Source: Pseudomonadota bacterium | Lineage (GTDB): Bacteria; Pseudomonadota; Gammaproteobacteria; Steroidobacterales; Steroidobacteraceae | NCBI GenBank assembly: GCA_021777555.1 | Contig: JAJYDK010000010.1 | Coordinates: 43,259-107,258, forward strand | Reading direction: 5' to 3' | Length of the DNA: 64,000 nt | Shown here: positions 26,303-35,247 of the stretch, in pieces | Layout: each line of letters opens with the position of its first letter | How positions within the stretch are numbered: the stretch's first letter is position 1 | The notes under the pieces: model-generated | Databases searched by the model: none | The model's input: only the letters and a program-made list of their open reading frames with translations | Told to the model about the DNA's origin: nothing | Translations under genes and position numbers: made by a program

Positions 26303-26330
26303 AGTATATTAGGATACGCTAATTTAGCAA
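26303..26330 (-). promoter_or_regulatory. promoter of the SQR/RND operon
   Basis: On the minus strand TTGCTA (26330-26325) and TATACT (26308-26303) are 16 nt apart. The inverted repeat ATTAG-6-CTAAT lies in the spacer, so a bound regulator would block RNA polymerase. Confidence 0.6.
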
Positions 26331-26342
26331 ATGGTAATTTAG
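26308..26342. promoter_or_regulatory. probable SqrR/BigR-type operator
   Basis: ATTAG (26308-26312) and CTAAT (26319-26323) form a perfect inverted repeat with a 6-nt spacer, the size expected for an ArsR-family dimer. TAATTTAG occurs twice (26320-26327, 26335-26342), placing a second half-site near the regulator's own promoter. The AT-rich patch stands out in GC-rich surroundings. Confidence 0.6.
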
Positions 26343-26366
26343 TAAGGTGTGCGGTAAACTGCGGTC

Positions 26367-26735
26367 GTGATCAAAGATCGCAAGTCCTCCCCAGCGATGC
26401 GCCGCCGGCGCAAAGCGCATCCCGTCGTCTCGCTCGGGCGCGCCGCGCGCGACCTGCAGCCGCATTGCACCCAGGCGGCGGGCGTTCTGCGGGCGCTCGC
26501 CAATGAACAGCGGCTGGTGATCCTGTGCCATCTCGTACCCGGGCCTCTCTCGGTGGGCCAGCTCAATGAGTGCGTACCGCTCAGCCAGTCGGCCCTGTCG
26601 CAGCATCTGGCGGTGCTGCGACAGGCCGCGGTCGTGCGCACGGAGCGGCAGTCGCAGACGGTGTACTACTCCCTGACTCCCGGCCTCGTCACGCGGCTGC
26701 TCGGCGTGCTGCACGAGGAATTTTGCGGCGTCTGA
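26367..26735 (+). CDS. ArsR-family persulfide sensor, SqrR/BigR/YgaV type
   Basis: A 122-residue winged-helix repressor (ALANEQRLVILCHLV, then the recognition region LSQSALSQHLAVLRQ). Cys54 (ILC) and Cys120 (EEFC) are 66 residues apart, the same spacing I recall for Cys41/Cys107 of SqrR and Cys42/Cys108 of BigR, which form a tetrasulfide link with reactive sulfur and release DNA. Metal ligands of classic ArsR proteins are absent. A possible -10, TAAACT (26355-26360), would start RNA almost at the GTG, so the mRNA may be leaderless; ATG 26397 is the alternative start. It is divergent from the SQR/RND operon. Confidence 0.85.
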   Translation: MIKDRKSSPAMRRRRKAHPVVSLGRAARDLQPHCTQAAGVLRALANEQRLVILCHLVPGPLSVGQLNECVPLSQSALSQHLAVLRQAAVVRTERQSQTVYYSLTPGLVTRLLGVLHEEFCGV

Positions 26736-26786
26736 CCCCCCGTGGTTCAATAGGGGGATTCCACCTCGGAATTTCCTCAAACCACC

Positions 26787-27851
26787 ATGCCTTCCCTGTT
26801 CGACCCGCTCGTCATGGGCGAGCTCACGCTCCCCAACCGCATCGTCATGGCGCCTCTGACGCGCTCACGGGCAGATGGGCGGCGCGTGCCGAACGGCCTG
26901 ATGATCGAGTACTACCGTCAGCGAGCCTCGGCGGGCCTGATCATCTCGGAGGCCACGGTGGTCACCCCCATGGGCGTTGGCTATGCGGACACCCCGGGAA
27001 TCTGGTCGGATGAGCAGGTCGCGGGCTGGCGCGAGGTGACCGGCGCGGTGCATGAGGCGGGGGGGAGGATCTTCCTGCAGCTGTGGCACGTCGGCAGGGT
27101 GTCGCATCCCCTGTTTCTCGACGGCGAGCGTCCGGTGGCCCCAAGCGCCGTCGCGCCGCAGGGACACGTCAGCCTGGTCAGGCCCAAGACCCCTTATGTC
27201 ATACCGCGTGCGCTCGGGCGCGAGGAGATCCCCGGGATCATCGCCGCCTTCGCGCATGGAGCGAGAAATGCCGAGCGCGCCGGCTTCGACGGTGTGGAGC
27301 TGCACGGCGCCAATGGGTACCTGCTCGACCAGTTCCTGCAGGACGGCTCCAATCGCCGTGATGACGACTACGGTGGCTCGGTGGAAAACCGCGCCCGGCT
27401 CCTGCTCGAAGCGACCGATGCGGCGATCGCGGTCTGGGGTCCCGGGCGGGTCGGCGTGCATCTGGCGCCGCGGGGCGATTCCCATTCCATGGGGGATTCC
27501 GATCGCGCGGCGACCTTCGGCCACGTGGTCCGGGAACTCGCCCGGCGCAGGATCGCTTTCCTGTTCGCGCGCGAGCATCCCGAAGGCGGGCGGCTCGGCC
27601 CGCAGCTGAAGACCGCCTTCGGCGGCGTTTACATCGCCAACGAGAAGCTGACGCACGCGAGCGCCCAGGACCTGCTCGACCGCGGCGAAGCCGACGCTGT
27701 GGCCTTCGGCAAGCTCTTCATCGCCAATCCCGACCTCGTCGAGCGCTTCAGGAGCGGCGCGCCGCTGAATGACCCCAGGCCGGAGCTGTTCTACGGCGGC
27801 GGCCCGGCGGGCTATACCGACTACCCTGTCCTGCCGGAAACCGAAGCCTAG
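26787..27851 (+). CDS. nemA: old yellow enzyme, NemA-type ene reductase
   Basis: A 354-residue FMN-dependent TIM-barrel enzyme that reduces activated C=C bonds with NAD(P)H. Seen: MAPLTRSRADGRRVPN at the start, QLWHVGRVSHP, and the substrate-binding pair in ELHGANGYLLDQFLQDGSNRR. DYGGSVENRARLLLE and YIANEKLT are also typical. Length fits NemA/XenB. It follows the persulfide sensor by 51 bp on the same strand; it might be co-regulated, since this class also responds to thiol stress, but that is conjecture. Confidence 0.9.
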   Translation: MPSLFDPLVMGELTLPNRIVMAPLTRSRADGRRVPNGLMIEYYRQRASAGLIISEATVVTPMGVGYADTPGIWSDEQVAGWREVTGAVHEAGGRIFLQLWHVGRVSHPLFLDGERPVAPSAVAPQGHVSLVRPKTPYVIPRALGREEIPGIIAAFAHGARNAERAGFDGVELHGANGYLLDQFLQDGSNRRDDDYGGSVENRARLLLEATDAAIAVWGPGRVGVHLAPRGDSHSMGDSDRAATFGHVVRELARRRIAFLFAREHPEGGRLGPQLKTAFGGVYIANEKLTHASAQDLLDRGEADAVAFGKLFIANPDLVERFRSGAPLNDPRPELFYGGGPAGYTDYPVLPETEA

Positions 27852-27877
27852 AGAGGCGCCGGCTCGGCGCCATCGCC

Positions 27878-28732
27878 ATGAGCGGCCGCGAATCCATGCC
27901 AAGCGCTCCGATCCGTCCCGGGGAGCCGGTGCGCCTCACCGAGAAGGTCTGGCGCCTCACCTGCGCCAACCCCGGCACGATGACCGGCCCCGGAACCAAC
28001 ACCTACCTGGTCGGCGCGGCGGACGAGTGGACCGTCATCGACCCGGGGCCGGTGAGCGAGCGGCACCTGCACGCGATGCTCGCCGCCGCGCCGGGCATAC
28101 AGCGCATCCTCGTCACGCACACCCATCCGGATCACTCTCCGGGCGCGCTGGCATTGCATGGGGCGACGCGCGCCGACCGGGTCGGACGCCGCAGTCCCCA
28201 CCCGCGCTCGCAGGACCCGAGCTTCGACCCCCAGCGCGAGCCCGCCGACGGGGACCGTCTGCGGCTCGGGGCGGGGATCACGATCCGTGTCCTGCACACC
28301 CCGGGCCACGCCTCCAACCATCTGTGCTACCTGTTGGAGGAGGAACGGCTGCTGTTCACGGGCGATCACGTGATCCAGGGCTCCACCGTGGTCATCGACC
28401 CGCCGGATGGCGACATGAGCGCCTACCTTGCCTCCCTGGAACGGCTGCTCGCAGAAGATCTGGCCTTTCTCGCACCCGGCCACGGCACCCTGATACCGCA
28501 GCCTCACGAGGCGGTGCGCGCCCTCATCCGCCACCGCCTGCGGCGCGAAGCCAAGGTGCTCGCGAGATTGCAGGACTCCGCCCCGCTGGCGCTCGACTCC
28601 CTGCTCACCCGCGCCTATGACGATGTGCCGGCCCATCTGCATCCGCTTGCCGAGCGATCCCTGCTCGCGCATCTTTTGAAGCTCGAAGCCGAGGGACTCG
28701 CGCGTCAGCTCAACGGCATCTGGAGTGCCTGA
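27878..28732 (+). CDS. metallo-beta-lactamase-fold hydrolase, LACTB2-like
   Basis: A 284-residue two-zinc hydrolase. The motif HTHPDH (81-86) gives His81, His83, Asp85 and His86, with further ligands in HTPGHASNHLCYLL and FTGDHVIQG. The C-terminal winged-helix tail (EGLARQLNGIW) and the opening NPGTMTGPGTNTYLVG are typical of LACTB2/RNase-Z-related proteins. The substrate could be RNA or a thioester. It follows the ene reductase by 26 nt and converges on the second RND gene with 6 bp between stops. Confidence 0.82.
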   Translation: MSGRESMPSAPIRPGEPVRLTEKVWRLTCANPGTMTGPGTNTYLVGAADEWTVIDPGPVSERHLHAMLAAAPGIQRILVTHTHPDHSPGALALHGATRADRVGRRSPHPRSQDPSFDPQREPADGDRLRLGAGITIRVLHTPGHASNHLCYLLEEERLLFTGDHVIQGSTVVIDPPDGDMSAYLASLERLLAEDLAFLAPGHGTLIPQPHEAVRALIRHRLRREAKVLARLQDSAPLALDSLLTRAYDDVPAHLHPLAERSLLAHLLKLEAEGLARQLNGIWSA

Positions 28733-28738
28733 ATCCGC

Positions 28739-31700
28739 TCACCGCGCCGCCGGCCACCGCCGCTCGACCAGTCCCACCAGCACCGGCATCGCCAGCAGCA
28801 CCAGCGGCAACTGCACCAGCGCACCGGCGATGATGGCGATCGCGAGCGGCTGCAGCATCTGGTCTCCCGAACCGCTGATCGCGGCCCCGAGCGGCACCAG
28901 CGCCAGGATCATGGCGAGGGTGCTCATGGTGATCGGGCGCAGACGATTGAGCGCGGCCTCGTAGATCGCCTTGCGCGGCGACATGGTCTTCAGCAGCTCC
29001 TGGTACTCCGAGATCAGGAAGATCGCCATCTCGGTCGAGATGCCGACGATCATCACCATGCCCATCATCGCCGTGATGTTGAGCTCGACGTGGGTCAGCC
29101 ACAGGCCGATGAACACCGCCAGCGTCGAGAACAGCGAGCTCGCGATGATGATGACCGGGATCGAGAAGGTTTCGTAGAGAAACAACAGCAGAATGATCTC
29201 CGCCACCACCGCGGCTCCGAACACCTTGATCATGCCGTGGATCGCCATCTGCTGCTGCCTGTATTGACCCCCGAGGGTGTAGTACACACCCGCAGGCAGC
29301 AACCCCGGCTTCTCGAGCACGCGCTGCACGGCGGCCATGGTGGAGCCCAGGTCGTGCCCGCCGCCGATCTGCGCGGTCACCGGCACGATCTGCGCGAGGT
29401 TGTCGCGGGTGAGCTCCGGCTGCCCGGCCACGAATCTCACTTTCGCCACGGTGCCGAGCCTGAGCACCTGGCCGTTCGGGGAATGGATGGGCAGGCTCGC
29501 GAGCTGGTCACGGTAGATATGGCCTTCCGGCGGATCGAGCCAGAGCCTGACGCCGATGTCCTGCACCGTGCCGAGGTACTTGGTCACGACCTTGCCGTGC
29601 AGGTAGTGATAGACCTGACTGCGCACGTCGGCGACGGTCATTCCCTCGAGCGCGGCCGCGGCCGGATCGACGTGGATGTCGAGCGCATCGCCGGCGGGGA
29701 TCACGCCGTTGTTGACGGATGCCGGCTCGATCCCGGGCACCTTGCCGATCGCATCGGCCACCCTGTTGGCGACGACCGGCAGCATCGCGGGATCCTTGGC
29801 GCTCAGCGAGATGACGACCGGTTGGCGCCGGCCCACCATGTCGCCGATCATGTCGCCCATCAGCTGGTGGGTATCGAAATCGAGACCGGGCACCTGATCG
29901 GTCACCTTCCGGGTGACCTCGTCCATCACCTTCCAGATGTCGGGTCGCTTGGAAGGATCGATCAGACGGACGAAGAAATCGCCCTGATAGGCCTCGTTGA
30001 GATCCCCGCCCAGCCCGGCGCCGGTGCGGCGCGAGTACGTATAGACATAGGGATCGTGCTTGAGGATCCCCTCGACCTCCTCCAGCTCGCGATTGGTCTC
30101 CCCGAGTGATGTGCCCGGGGCCGCCTGGTAATCAAGAACGAACCCGCCCTCGTCCATCCTCGGCAGGAAGCCGCTGCCGACATTGCGGTAGGCGATGTAT
30201 CCGAGGGCCACGAGCACCGCGAGCGCCGGCACGAGCAGCATCGGCCGATCCGCCAGCTTCCCCAATGCGCGGCCATGGATGCGCTTGAGCCAGGTCTCCT
30301 TGCCGTGCGAAGGATCCTCGAAGCGCGCGAAATCGATCAGGCCGCGGGCCAGCAACGGCACCGCGAGCGCCGTCAGGATCAGCGAGATGATCAGCGCCGA
30401 GGCCATGGTGAGCGAGAGGAACTTGAAGAACGCCCCGGTGATGCCCGAGAGGAAGGCGAGAGGAATGAAGATGATGATGGTCGCCAGACTCGAACCGAGC
30501 AGCGGCGAGAGGAATTCACGGGCCGCGGTGAGCACCGTCTTGTGCGGATCTTCGATGCCGGGCACGCCGGTGCGCCGGGCGATATGCTCGATCATCACGA
30601 TCACATCGTCGATCAGCAGGCCGATGGCCGCCGCGATGCCCCCGAGCGTCATGATGTTGAAGGTCATGCCGAGCAGCGACAGCAGCAGCACCGTGATCAG
30701 CACCGACAGCGGCACCACCATCATCGCCACCAGTGTGACCCGCCAGTTGCGCAGGAACGCGAACAGCACGATTCCCGCGAACACCAGCCCGATGAGAATC
30801 GCCTCCTCGAGCGCCGCGATGGAGGACCCGACGAGCTGCGTCTGGTCGTACCACTTGTACAGGTGGATCGCCTTCGGCTGGGTCTTCATGAACACCGAGA
30901 GCTTCTTTGCCACTTCCCCGGCGAGCGTCAGCGAGTCGGCCGTGTCCTGCTGATAGACGTCGAACGTGACCGCCGGCTTGCCGTCATCATCCACCAGCAG
31001 CCACTGCGGCACGGTGCCCATGGAGATCTTGGCGAGATCCGCCAGGCGCACGATGCCGTTCTGCCCCGTATGCAGCACGACGTTGCGCACGGAACGGATC
31101 GAGGTGAAGGCATTGTTGCCGATCGCCAGGAACATCAGGTCGTTGTCTTCCAGTCGCCCGACCGCCGAGATGGTGTTGGTGCTCGCCAGCGCCTGCGATA
31201 CGTCCGCGAGCGTCAGGCCGTAGGCCTTGAGTTTCTGCGGATCCACGGACACCTGCACTTCGGGCGTCTCGCCACCGAGGACCCCGACCCGCCTCACCCC
31301 CGGGATGCCCGTGAGCAGCGGCACGATCTGGTATTCAGCGAGCTGGCGCAGCGCCGTCGGGGGGACGGTCTTCGAGATGAGCGCGTACGACACGAACGGC
31401 ATGATGATGTTCGGGCTCATCTGGATGATGTCGTACGTCGTGCCCTGGGGCAGCGCCGGCAGCTTCTGGGCAAACGCTGCATCGACCGCGAGCAGCGCCT
31501 GGTTCATGTTCGAGCCCCAGGGGAAATCGACGAAGATCTCGGCGGCGCCGCGCGAGGTCGTCGAGCTGACGTCCTGCGCGCCCGGGACCGCGCGCGCCAC
31601 CCGCTCGAGCGGCTCGGTCACATCGACCAGCATCTGCCGTGCGGGCATGCTGCCTGCGTTCACCTCGACACGGATGCGGGGAAAGCTCGTGACCGGGAAC

Positions 31701-31807
31701 AGGCCGACCGGGAGTGAGATGGCCGCGAACGCCCCGGCCAGCGCCAGCGCGAATGCGATGGTGATCAGCGAGCGCCGATGATGCTCGACCCAGGATGAGA
31801 AGCTCAC
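28739..31807 (-). CDS. RND efflux pump inner-membrane subunit, second system
   Basis: A 1022-residue RND transporter. It has PVGLFPVTSFPRIRVEVNAG after TM1, the TM4 segment GLLIDDVIVMIEHIARR (HAE-type Asp pair), and the second-half motif GMVMIVGISTEMAIFLISEY. The start overlaps the membrane-fusion gene stop as ATGA. With the next two genes it forms a full tripartite exporter, and it is divergent from a two-component pair. The substrate is not readable; a cupredoxin gene sits beyond the sensor kinase, so a copper link is possible but unproven. Confidence 0.87.
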   Translation of the reverse strand: MSFSSWVEHHRRSLITIAFALALAGAFAAISLPVGLFPVTSFPRIRVEVNAGSMPARQMLVDVTEPLERVARAVPGAQDVSSTTSRGAAEIFVDFPWGSNMNQALLAVDAAFAQKLPALPQGTTYDIIQMSPNIIMPFVSYALISKTVPPTALRQLAEYQIVPLLTGIPGVRRVGVLGGETPEVQVSVDPQKLKAYGLTLADVSQALASTNTISAVGRLEDNDLMFLAIGNNAFTSIRSVRNVVLHTGQNGIVRLADLAKISMGTVPQWLLVDDDGKPAVTFDVYQQDTADSLTLAGEVAKKLSVFMKTQPKAIHLYKWYDQTQLVGSSIAALEEAILIGLVFAGIVLFAFLRNWRVTLVAMMVVPLSVLITVLLLSLLGMTFNIMTLGGIAAAIGLLIDDVIVMIEHIARRTGVPGIEDPHKTVLTAAREFLSPLLGSSLATIIIFIPLAFLSGITGAFFKFLSLTMASALIISLILTALAVPLLARGLIDFARFEDPSHGKETWLKRIHGRALGKLADRPMLLVPALAVLVALGYIAYRNVGSGFLPRMDEGGFVLDYQAAPGTSLGETNRELEEVEGILKHDPYVYTYSRRTGAGLGGDLNEAYQGDFFVRLIDPSKRPDIWKVMDEVTRKVTDQVPGLDFDTHQLMGDMIGDMVGRRQPVVISLSAKDPAMLPVVANRVADAIGKVPGIEPASVNNGVIPAGDALDIHVDPAAAALEGMTVADVRSQVYHYLHGKVVTKYLGTVQDIGVRLWLDPPEGHIYRDQLASLPIHSPNGQVLRLGTVAKVRFVAGQPELTRDNLAQIVPVTAQIGGGHDLGSTMAAVQRVLEKPGLLPAGVYYTLGGQYRQQQMAIHGMIKVFGAAVVAEIILLLFLYETFSIPVIIIASSLFSTLAVFIGLWLTHVELNITAMMGMVMIVGISTEMAIFLISEYQELLKTMSPRKAIYEAALNRLRPITMSTLAMILALVPLGAAISGSGDQMLQPLAIAIIAGALVQLPLVLLAMPVLVGLVERRWPAAR

Positions 31808-32865
31808 TCAGCGGCCCCGCTCTTCGCCGGGTCGGCCAGCCGAATCCGCATGCCGTCATCGAGCTGATAGTTGCCGGTCAGCACCACGGGCGCGCGCGGA
31901 TCGAGTGCGCCGGAGATGACGTTCATGGCGTTGACCTCATCCAGCACCTGCACCGGAACCTTGTGCGCGATGCCGTTGACCGCCTGGACCACGTAGGTCG
32001 CCCCGCTGTTGTTGATCAGAATCGCCTTGTGCGGCACCACGTAGCCGCGCACCTGGGCGGTGGTGATGCGGGCCACGGCGAACTCACCGGGCAGAAACTT
32101 CCCCGGGGGCAGCGCGATCTGCACCGGCACCAGCCCGTTGCTCGGATCGGTTGCCGCGCCACACAGCACGACTCGCCCGTTCATCCATTGATCGGTGCCG
32201 GTCGCCTTCACCGCGGCGGCATCCCCCGCGTGGATCCGCAGCGCGACCGCGGGCACCACACCAGCGGCCAGCACCAGCCGGTTTGGCGCGGCGAGCGTCA
32301 GCATCGGGGAGCCCTCGCTCAGGATGTCCCCGGGATGAACCGACAGCCCGGTGACGACGGCCGTGAACGGAGCGCGCACGACATGGCCGCCGCCGGCCCC
32401 CGCTGCCCGCAGCGCCACAAGCGTCGCACGCGCGTCGCTCTGCGATTTCTCCGCCTGCGCGAGCTGCTGGCCGGTCGCCAGGTGCAGCTTCAGGAGTTGG
32501 CGCGTGTTCCTGACCAGATCCTCCGCCACCGTCAGGCTCGATTTCGCCTGCTGATAGGCCGCGCCCGACTGCGAGCTCGGCATCAGTGTCAGGAGAGGCC
32601 CGCCGGCGCGCACCCGTTCACCGAGGTGTGTCTGCACGGCTCCAACCACTGCGGACCCCGGCGCCATCAACGACGTGCCACCGGTGTTGCTTGCGCGTAC
32701 CACCCCGTAGGCGTTCAGCACTCGCGGCAGACTGCCTTCCTTGAGTCGAGTCAGCGTCACCAGCGCGCTCGGACCTTGGGCGGCGCCCACGGCCAGCGCC
32801 GGCGGCAGCGGCAGGATGGTGGCGACCGCCAGGCAGACGATCCTTGCAATCATTCGAGGACTCAT
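31804..32865 (-). CDS. RND membrane-fusion protein, second system
   Basis: A 353-residue periplasmic adaptor with a cleavable signal (VCLAVATILPLPPALAVGAA). Lipoyl-type halves (GSAVVGAVQTHLGERVRAGG and APFTAVVTGLSVHPGDILSE) flank a short helical hairpin. No His/Met-rich metal-binding tail is seen, unlike CusB. It sits 9 nt after the TolC-like gene and overlaps the pump gene by 4 nt, so the three are co-expressed. Confidence 0.85.
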   Translation of the reverse strand: MSPRMIARIVCLAVATILPLPPALAVGAAQGPSALVTLTRLKEGSLPRVLNAYGVVRASNTGGTSLMAPGSAVVGAVQTHLGERVRAGGPLLTLMPSSQSGAAYQQAKSSLTVAEDLVRNTRQLLKLHLATGQQLAQAEKSQSDARATLVALRAAGAGGGHVVRAPFTAVVTGLSVHPGDILSEGSPMLTLAAPNRLVLAAGVVPAVALRIHAGDAAAVKATGTDQWMNGRVVLCGAATDPSNGLVPVQIALPPGKFLPGEFAVARITTAQVRGYVVPHKAILINNSGATYVVQAVNGIAHKVPVQVLDEVNAMNVISGALDPRAPVVLTGNYQLDDGMRIRLADPAKSGAAE

Positions 32866-32874
32866 GGCTTTCTC

Positions 32875-34314
32875 TCAAGTTTGCGGCGCAGCGATGCGCG
32901 TCTCGGGCAGCCCCCGGGCGAGCTCCACGGTCATGACGATATCGGCCTCGCCGAGCGCGCGGGCGAGAGTGACCGCCTCCAGCTCCCGATTGAGAGCCGT
33001 GGTCTCGTAATCGGCGAGCGCACGCTGGTCGATCGCGCCCAGCGCGTAGGCCCTTTGGGCGGAACTCGACAGCGTGGCGGCAGCGGCGGCGGCGTGCTGG
33101 GCAACGCTCACATCGCGCTTCAGGCGCCGGATCTGGGCCGCCAGCCCCTTCACCGCGCCCACCGCCGCATCGAGCCGGGCCTGGTACTGCTCATGCAGCG
33201 TGAGGCGCGTCGCGCGCGCGATGGCAATCTGCCCCTGGTTGCGATCGAAGAGGGGCAGATCGAACGTAGCGGTGGGGCCCACGGAGCGCACATTGCCCGT
33301 GTCCTGACCCCAGGCGGCGCCGAGCAGAAAGGCGGGAAACTGCCCGATGATGGCCGTCCGCACGTCCTCGTCCGCGGACCGGTAGCCGAGCTTGAGCGCC
33401 ACCAGGTCGGGACGACGGTCCGGGAGGCCTGCCAGCAGCGGCCCGAGATCCTTCGGCGGCGGCGCCAGGGACGGCGCGGCAAGGGTGAAGCGCACGTTCG
33501 GCTCGAGCCCGAGCAGGGCATCGAGCGCCTGCCAGTTCTGCAGCTGCGCGAGAGACAGCGAGGCGAGCGCCCGATCCGCGGAGGCCTTGGCGGCGAGCAG
33601 CGGGGCAAGCGCGGTCAGGGCGAGGCTGCCCGCCTGGGCGGCGATGCGGGCCTGGCGCACTTCCAGACCGACCATCGCGACCTCCCGCCGACTGAGATCG
33701 ACGGCCACCCCGCCCCAGTACAGATCGAGCGCCAGGAGCCGGGCCTTCTGGGCGACCTGCCACTGCTGCCAGAGCAGATCGGCGTTCACCTGCCGAGTCA
33801 GGAAGCGAGCCGACTTCACCCGCGTGTGGTAGGTGAGAATCGCCTTGACGTCCTGCGTGAGAGACGCCGTCCACGCCGCGTGCGTGATGTCGTGGCCGCC
33901 CAGCAGCTGCGCGTAGCTGACGCTCGCGGAGGGGTTCGGCAGCAAGGAGGCCTGCAGGAGGCCCGCCTGCGCCAGATCCATCTCGCCGCGCTGCACGCGC
34001 AACTGCGGATCGTTGAGCACGGCCAGCAGACCGACATCGGTCAGCGTCAGCGGCTTGTCGGTGGCGATGCGGCGCGGCGCCTCACCCGGGCCTGGACCCG
34101 GGACCTGCGTATGCAGCCCCGAAAGCCCGCTGGCCAGATCAGGTGCGTGTGCCAGGGGCAGCGCATGGTAGAAAGCACAGCCGCCGAGCAGTGTCGCGCC
34201 GGCGAGCGCCGCCGAAAACGTGCGCAACAAGGGTCTGGCGAATGCAAACCGACCCCGGACCGGGACGTTCGGGATCGGGGGAGCGGTGCTGCTCGTACCA
34301 CCAATCGGAGACAT
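32875..34314 (-). CDS. TolC-family outer membrane lipoprotein, second system
   Basis: A 479-residue outer-membrane factor. The N-terminus has a lipoprotein-type signal (LAGATLLGGC), as in NodT/CusC relatives. The duplicated TolC pattern of long helices follows, including ALDALLGLEPNVRFTL and the closing EAVTLARALGEADIVMTVEL. The start at 34314 is set by the signal; earlier in-frame codons run through the regulatory gap and are rejected. It is the first gene of the second RND operon. Confidence 0.83.
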   Translation of the reverse strand: MSPIGGTSSTAPPIPNVPVRGRFAFARPLLRTFSAALAGATLLGGCAFYHALPLAHAPDLASGLSGLHTQVPGPGPGEAPRRIATDKPLTLTDVGLLAVLNDPQLRVQRGEMDLAQAGLLQASLLPNPSASVSYAQLLGGHDITHAAWTASLTQDVKAILTYHTRVKSARFLTRQVNADLLWQQWQVAQKARLLALDLYWGGVAVDLSRREVAMVGLEVRQARIAAQAGSLALTALAPLLAAKASADRALASLSLAQLQNWQALDALLGLEPNVRFTLAAPSLAPPPKDLGPLLAGLPDRRPDLVALKLGYRSADEDVRTAIIGQFPAFLLGAAWGQDTGNVRSVGPTATFDLPLFDRNQGQIAIARATRLTLHEQYQARLDAAVGAVKGLAAQIRRLKRDVSVAQHAAAAAATLSSSAQRAYALGAIDQRALADYETTALNRELEAVTLARALGEADIVMTVELARGLPETRIAAPQT

Positions 34315-34392
34315 CGGGTGATCGCCTTTCCGAAACTCGCACAGGGATTGGGCTCCCTCGGGAGCCGGATGCGGATACCTTGGCAGCCATTG

Positions 34393-34408
34393 CTGACCAA
34401 GTCCTGAC
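34393..34408 (-). promoter_or_regulatory. 11-bp-spaced direct repeat before the second RND operon
   Basis: CTGAC occurs at 34393-34397 and 34404-34408, so GTCAG repeats at an 11-bp step on the minus strand. It mirrors the stronger repeat at 34494-34512 in the opposite orientation. This is the pattern of OmpR/PhoB-family sites, and the neighbouring response regulator is the obvious candidate to bind it. Confidence 0.45.
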
Positions 34409-34493
34409 GGGCCGGCGGGCGCCCCGCCCCGCGCGCAAACGGGTCTCACAGAGGCCCGCGACGGCGCCGGACGGCCGTCTGCCCACGCCAGCG

Positions 34494-34528
34494 TGGTCAG
34501 CACTTGGTCAGCTTTGCCGGGATAATAT
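34494..34528 (+). promoter_or_regulatory. PhoB-like box and -10 of the two-component operon
   Basis: TGGTCAGC is perfectly repeated at 34494-34501 and 34505-34512 (11-bp step). Ten bases later comes the -10 TAATAT (34523-34528) with no proper -35 between. This matches promoters where an OmpR/PhoB-family activator replaces the -35, so autoregulation by the following response regulator is likely. Confidence 0.6.
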
Positions 34529-34566
34529 GGCATCTGGCGCATTATGCGCGCCGGAGCCGAAGCCGA

Positions 34567-35247
34567 ATGAGAGTGTTGCTGGTCGAGGACAACCAGGCGA
34601 TCTGCGAGATGATCGCCGATCACCTGCGCGAGCGCGGGTTCGCGGTCGATGCGGTGGGCAGCGGCGAGCAGGCGCTCTCGGCCGCGCGGGTCGCGCGGAT
34701 CGATGCCGCCGTGCTCGATCTCGGTCTGCCGGACACCGATGGGATGCGGCTGCTCGCCTCACTGCGCGATCACCAGCCGGATCTTCCCGCCATCATCGTG
34801 ACGGCGCGCGACGGCGTTGATGACCGGCTGCGCGGCCTCAACTCCGGTGCCGATGACTACATCGTGAAGCCGTTCAACCTGCTCGAGCTCGAGGCGCGGC
34901 TGCGCGCCGTGCTGCGCCGCGCCGGCAGCCGCCGTGAGACCCGATATTCCCTGGGCGGCATCACCTTCGACACCGTCACCCGGCAAGCCTCCGCCCTCGG
35001 CAAGCCTCTCGATCTGACACGCCGCGAGGCGGCTCTGCTCGAGGAGCTGATGCGGGTGCCCGGGCAGGTGATCACCAAGGACAGGCTCGAGGACCGCCTG
35101 TATGCGCTGGAGGATGCCGGCAGCGCGAATGCGCTCGAAGCGGCGGTCTCGCGCCTGCGGCGCAAGCTCTCCGGTGCGCAGGCCCGCCTTGCCATCGAGA
35201 CCAAGTGGGGCATCGGCTACCGCCTGGTGGAGAGCGGCGATACATGA
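34567..35247 (+). CDS. OmpR/PhoB-family response regulator
   Basis: A 226-residue DNA-binding response regulator. The receiver domain has the acidic pocket in VEDNQ, the phospho-acceptor Asp51 in VLDLGLPDTDG and Lys in IVKPFNLLE. A winged-helix output domain (GGITFDTVTRQASALGKPLD through WGIGYRLVES) follows. It resembles QseB/CusR-type regulators. Its stop overlaps the kinase start as ATGA. It probably controls the divergent RND operon and its own transcription through the 11-bp-spaced repeats in the gap. Confidence 0.88.
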   Translation: MRVLLVEDNQAICEMIADHLRERGFAVDAVGSGEQALSAARVARIDAAVLDLGLPDTDGMRLLASLRDHQPDLPAIIVTARDGVDDRLRGLNSGADDYIVKPFNLLELEARLRAVLRRAGSRRETRYSLGGITFDTVTRQASALGKPLDLTRREAALLEELMRVPGQVITKDRLEDRLYALEDAGSANALEAAVSRLRRKLSGAQARLAIETKWGIGYRLVESGDT

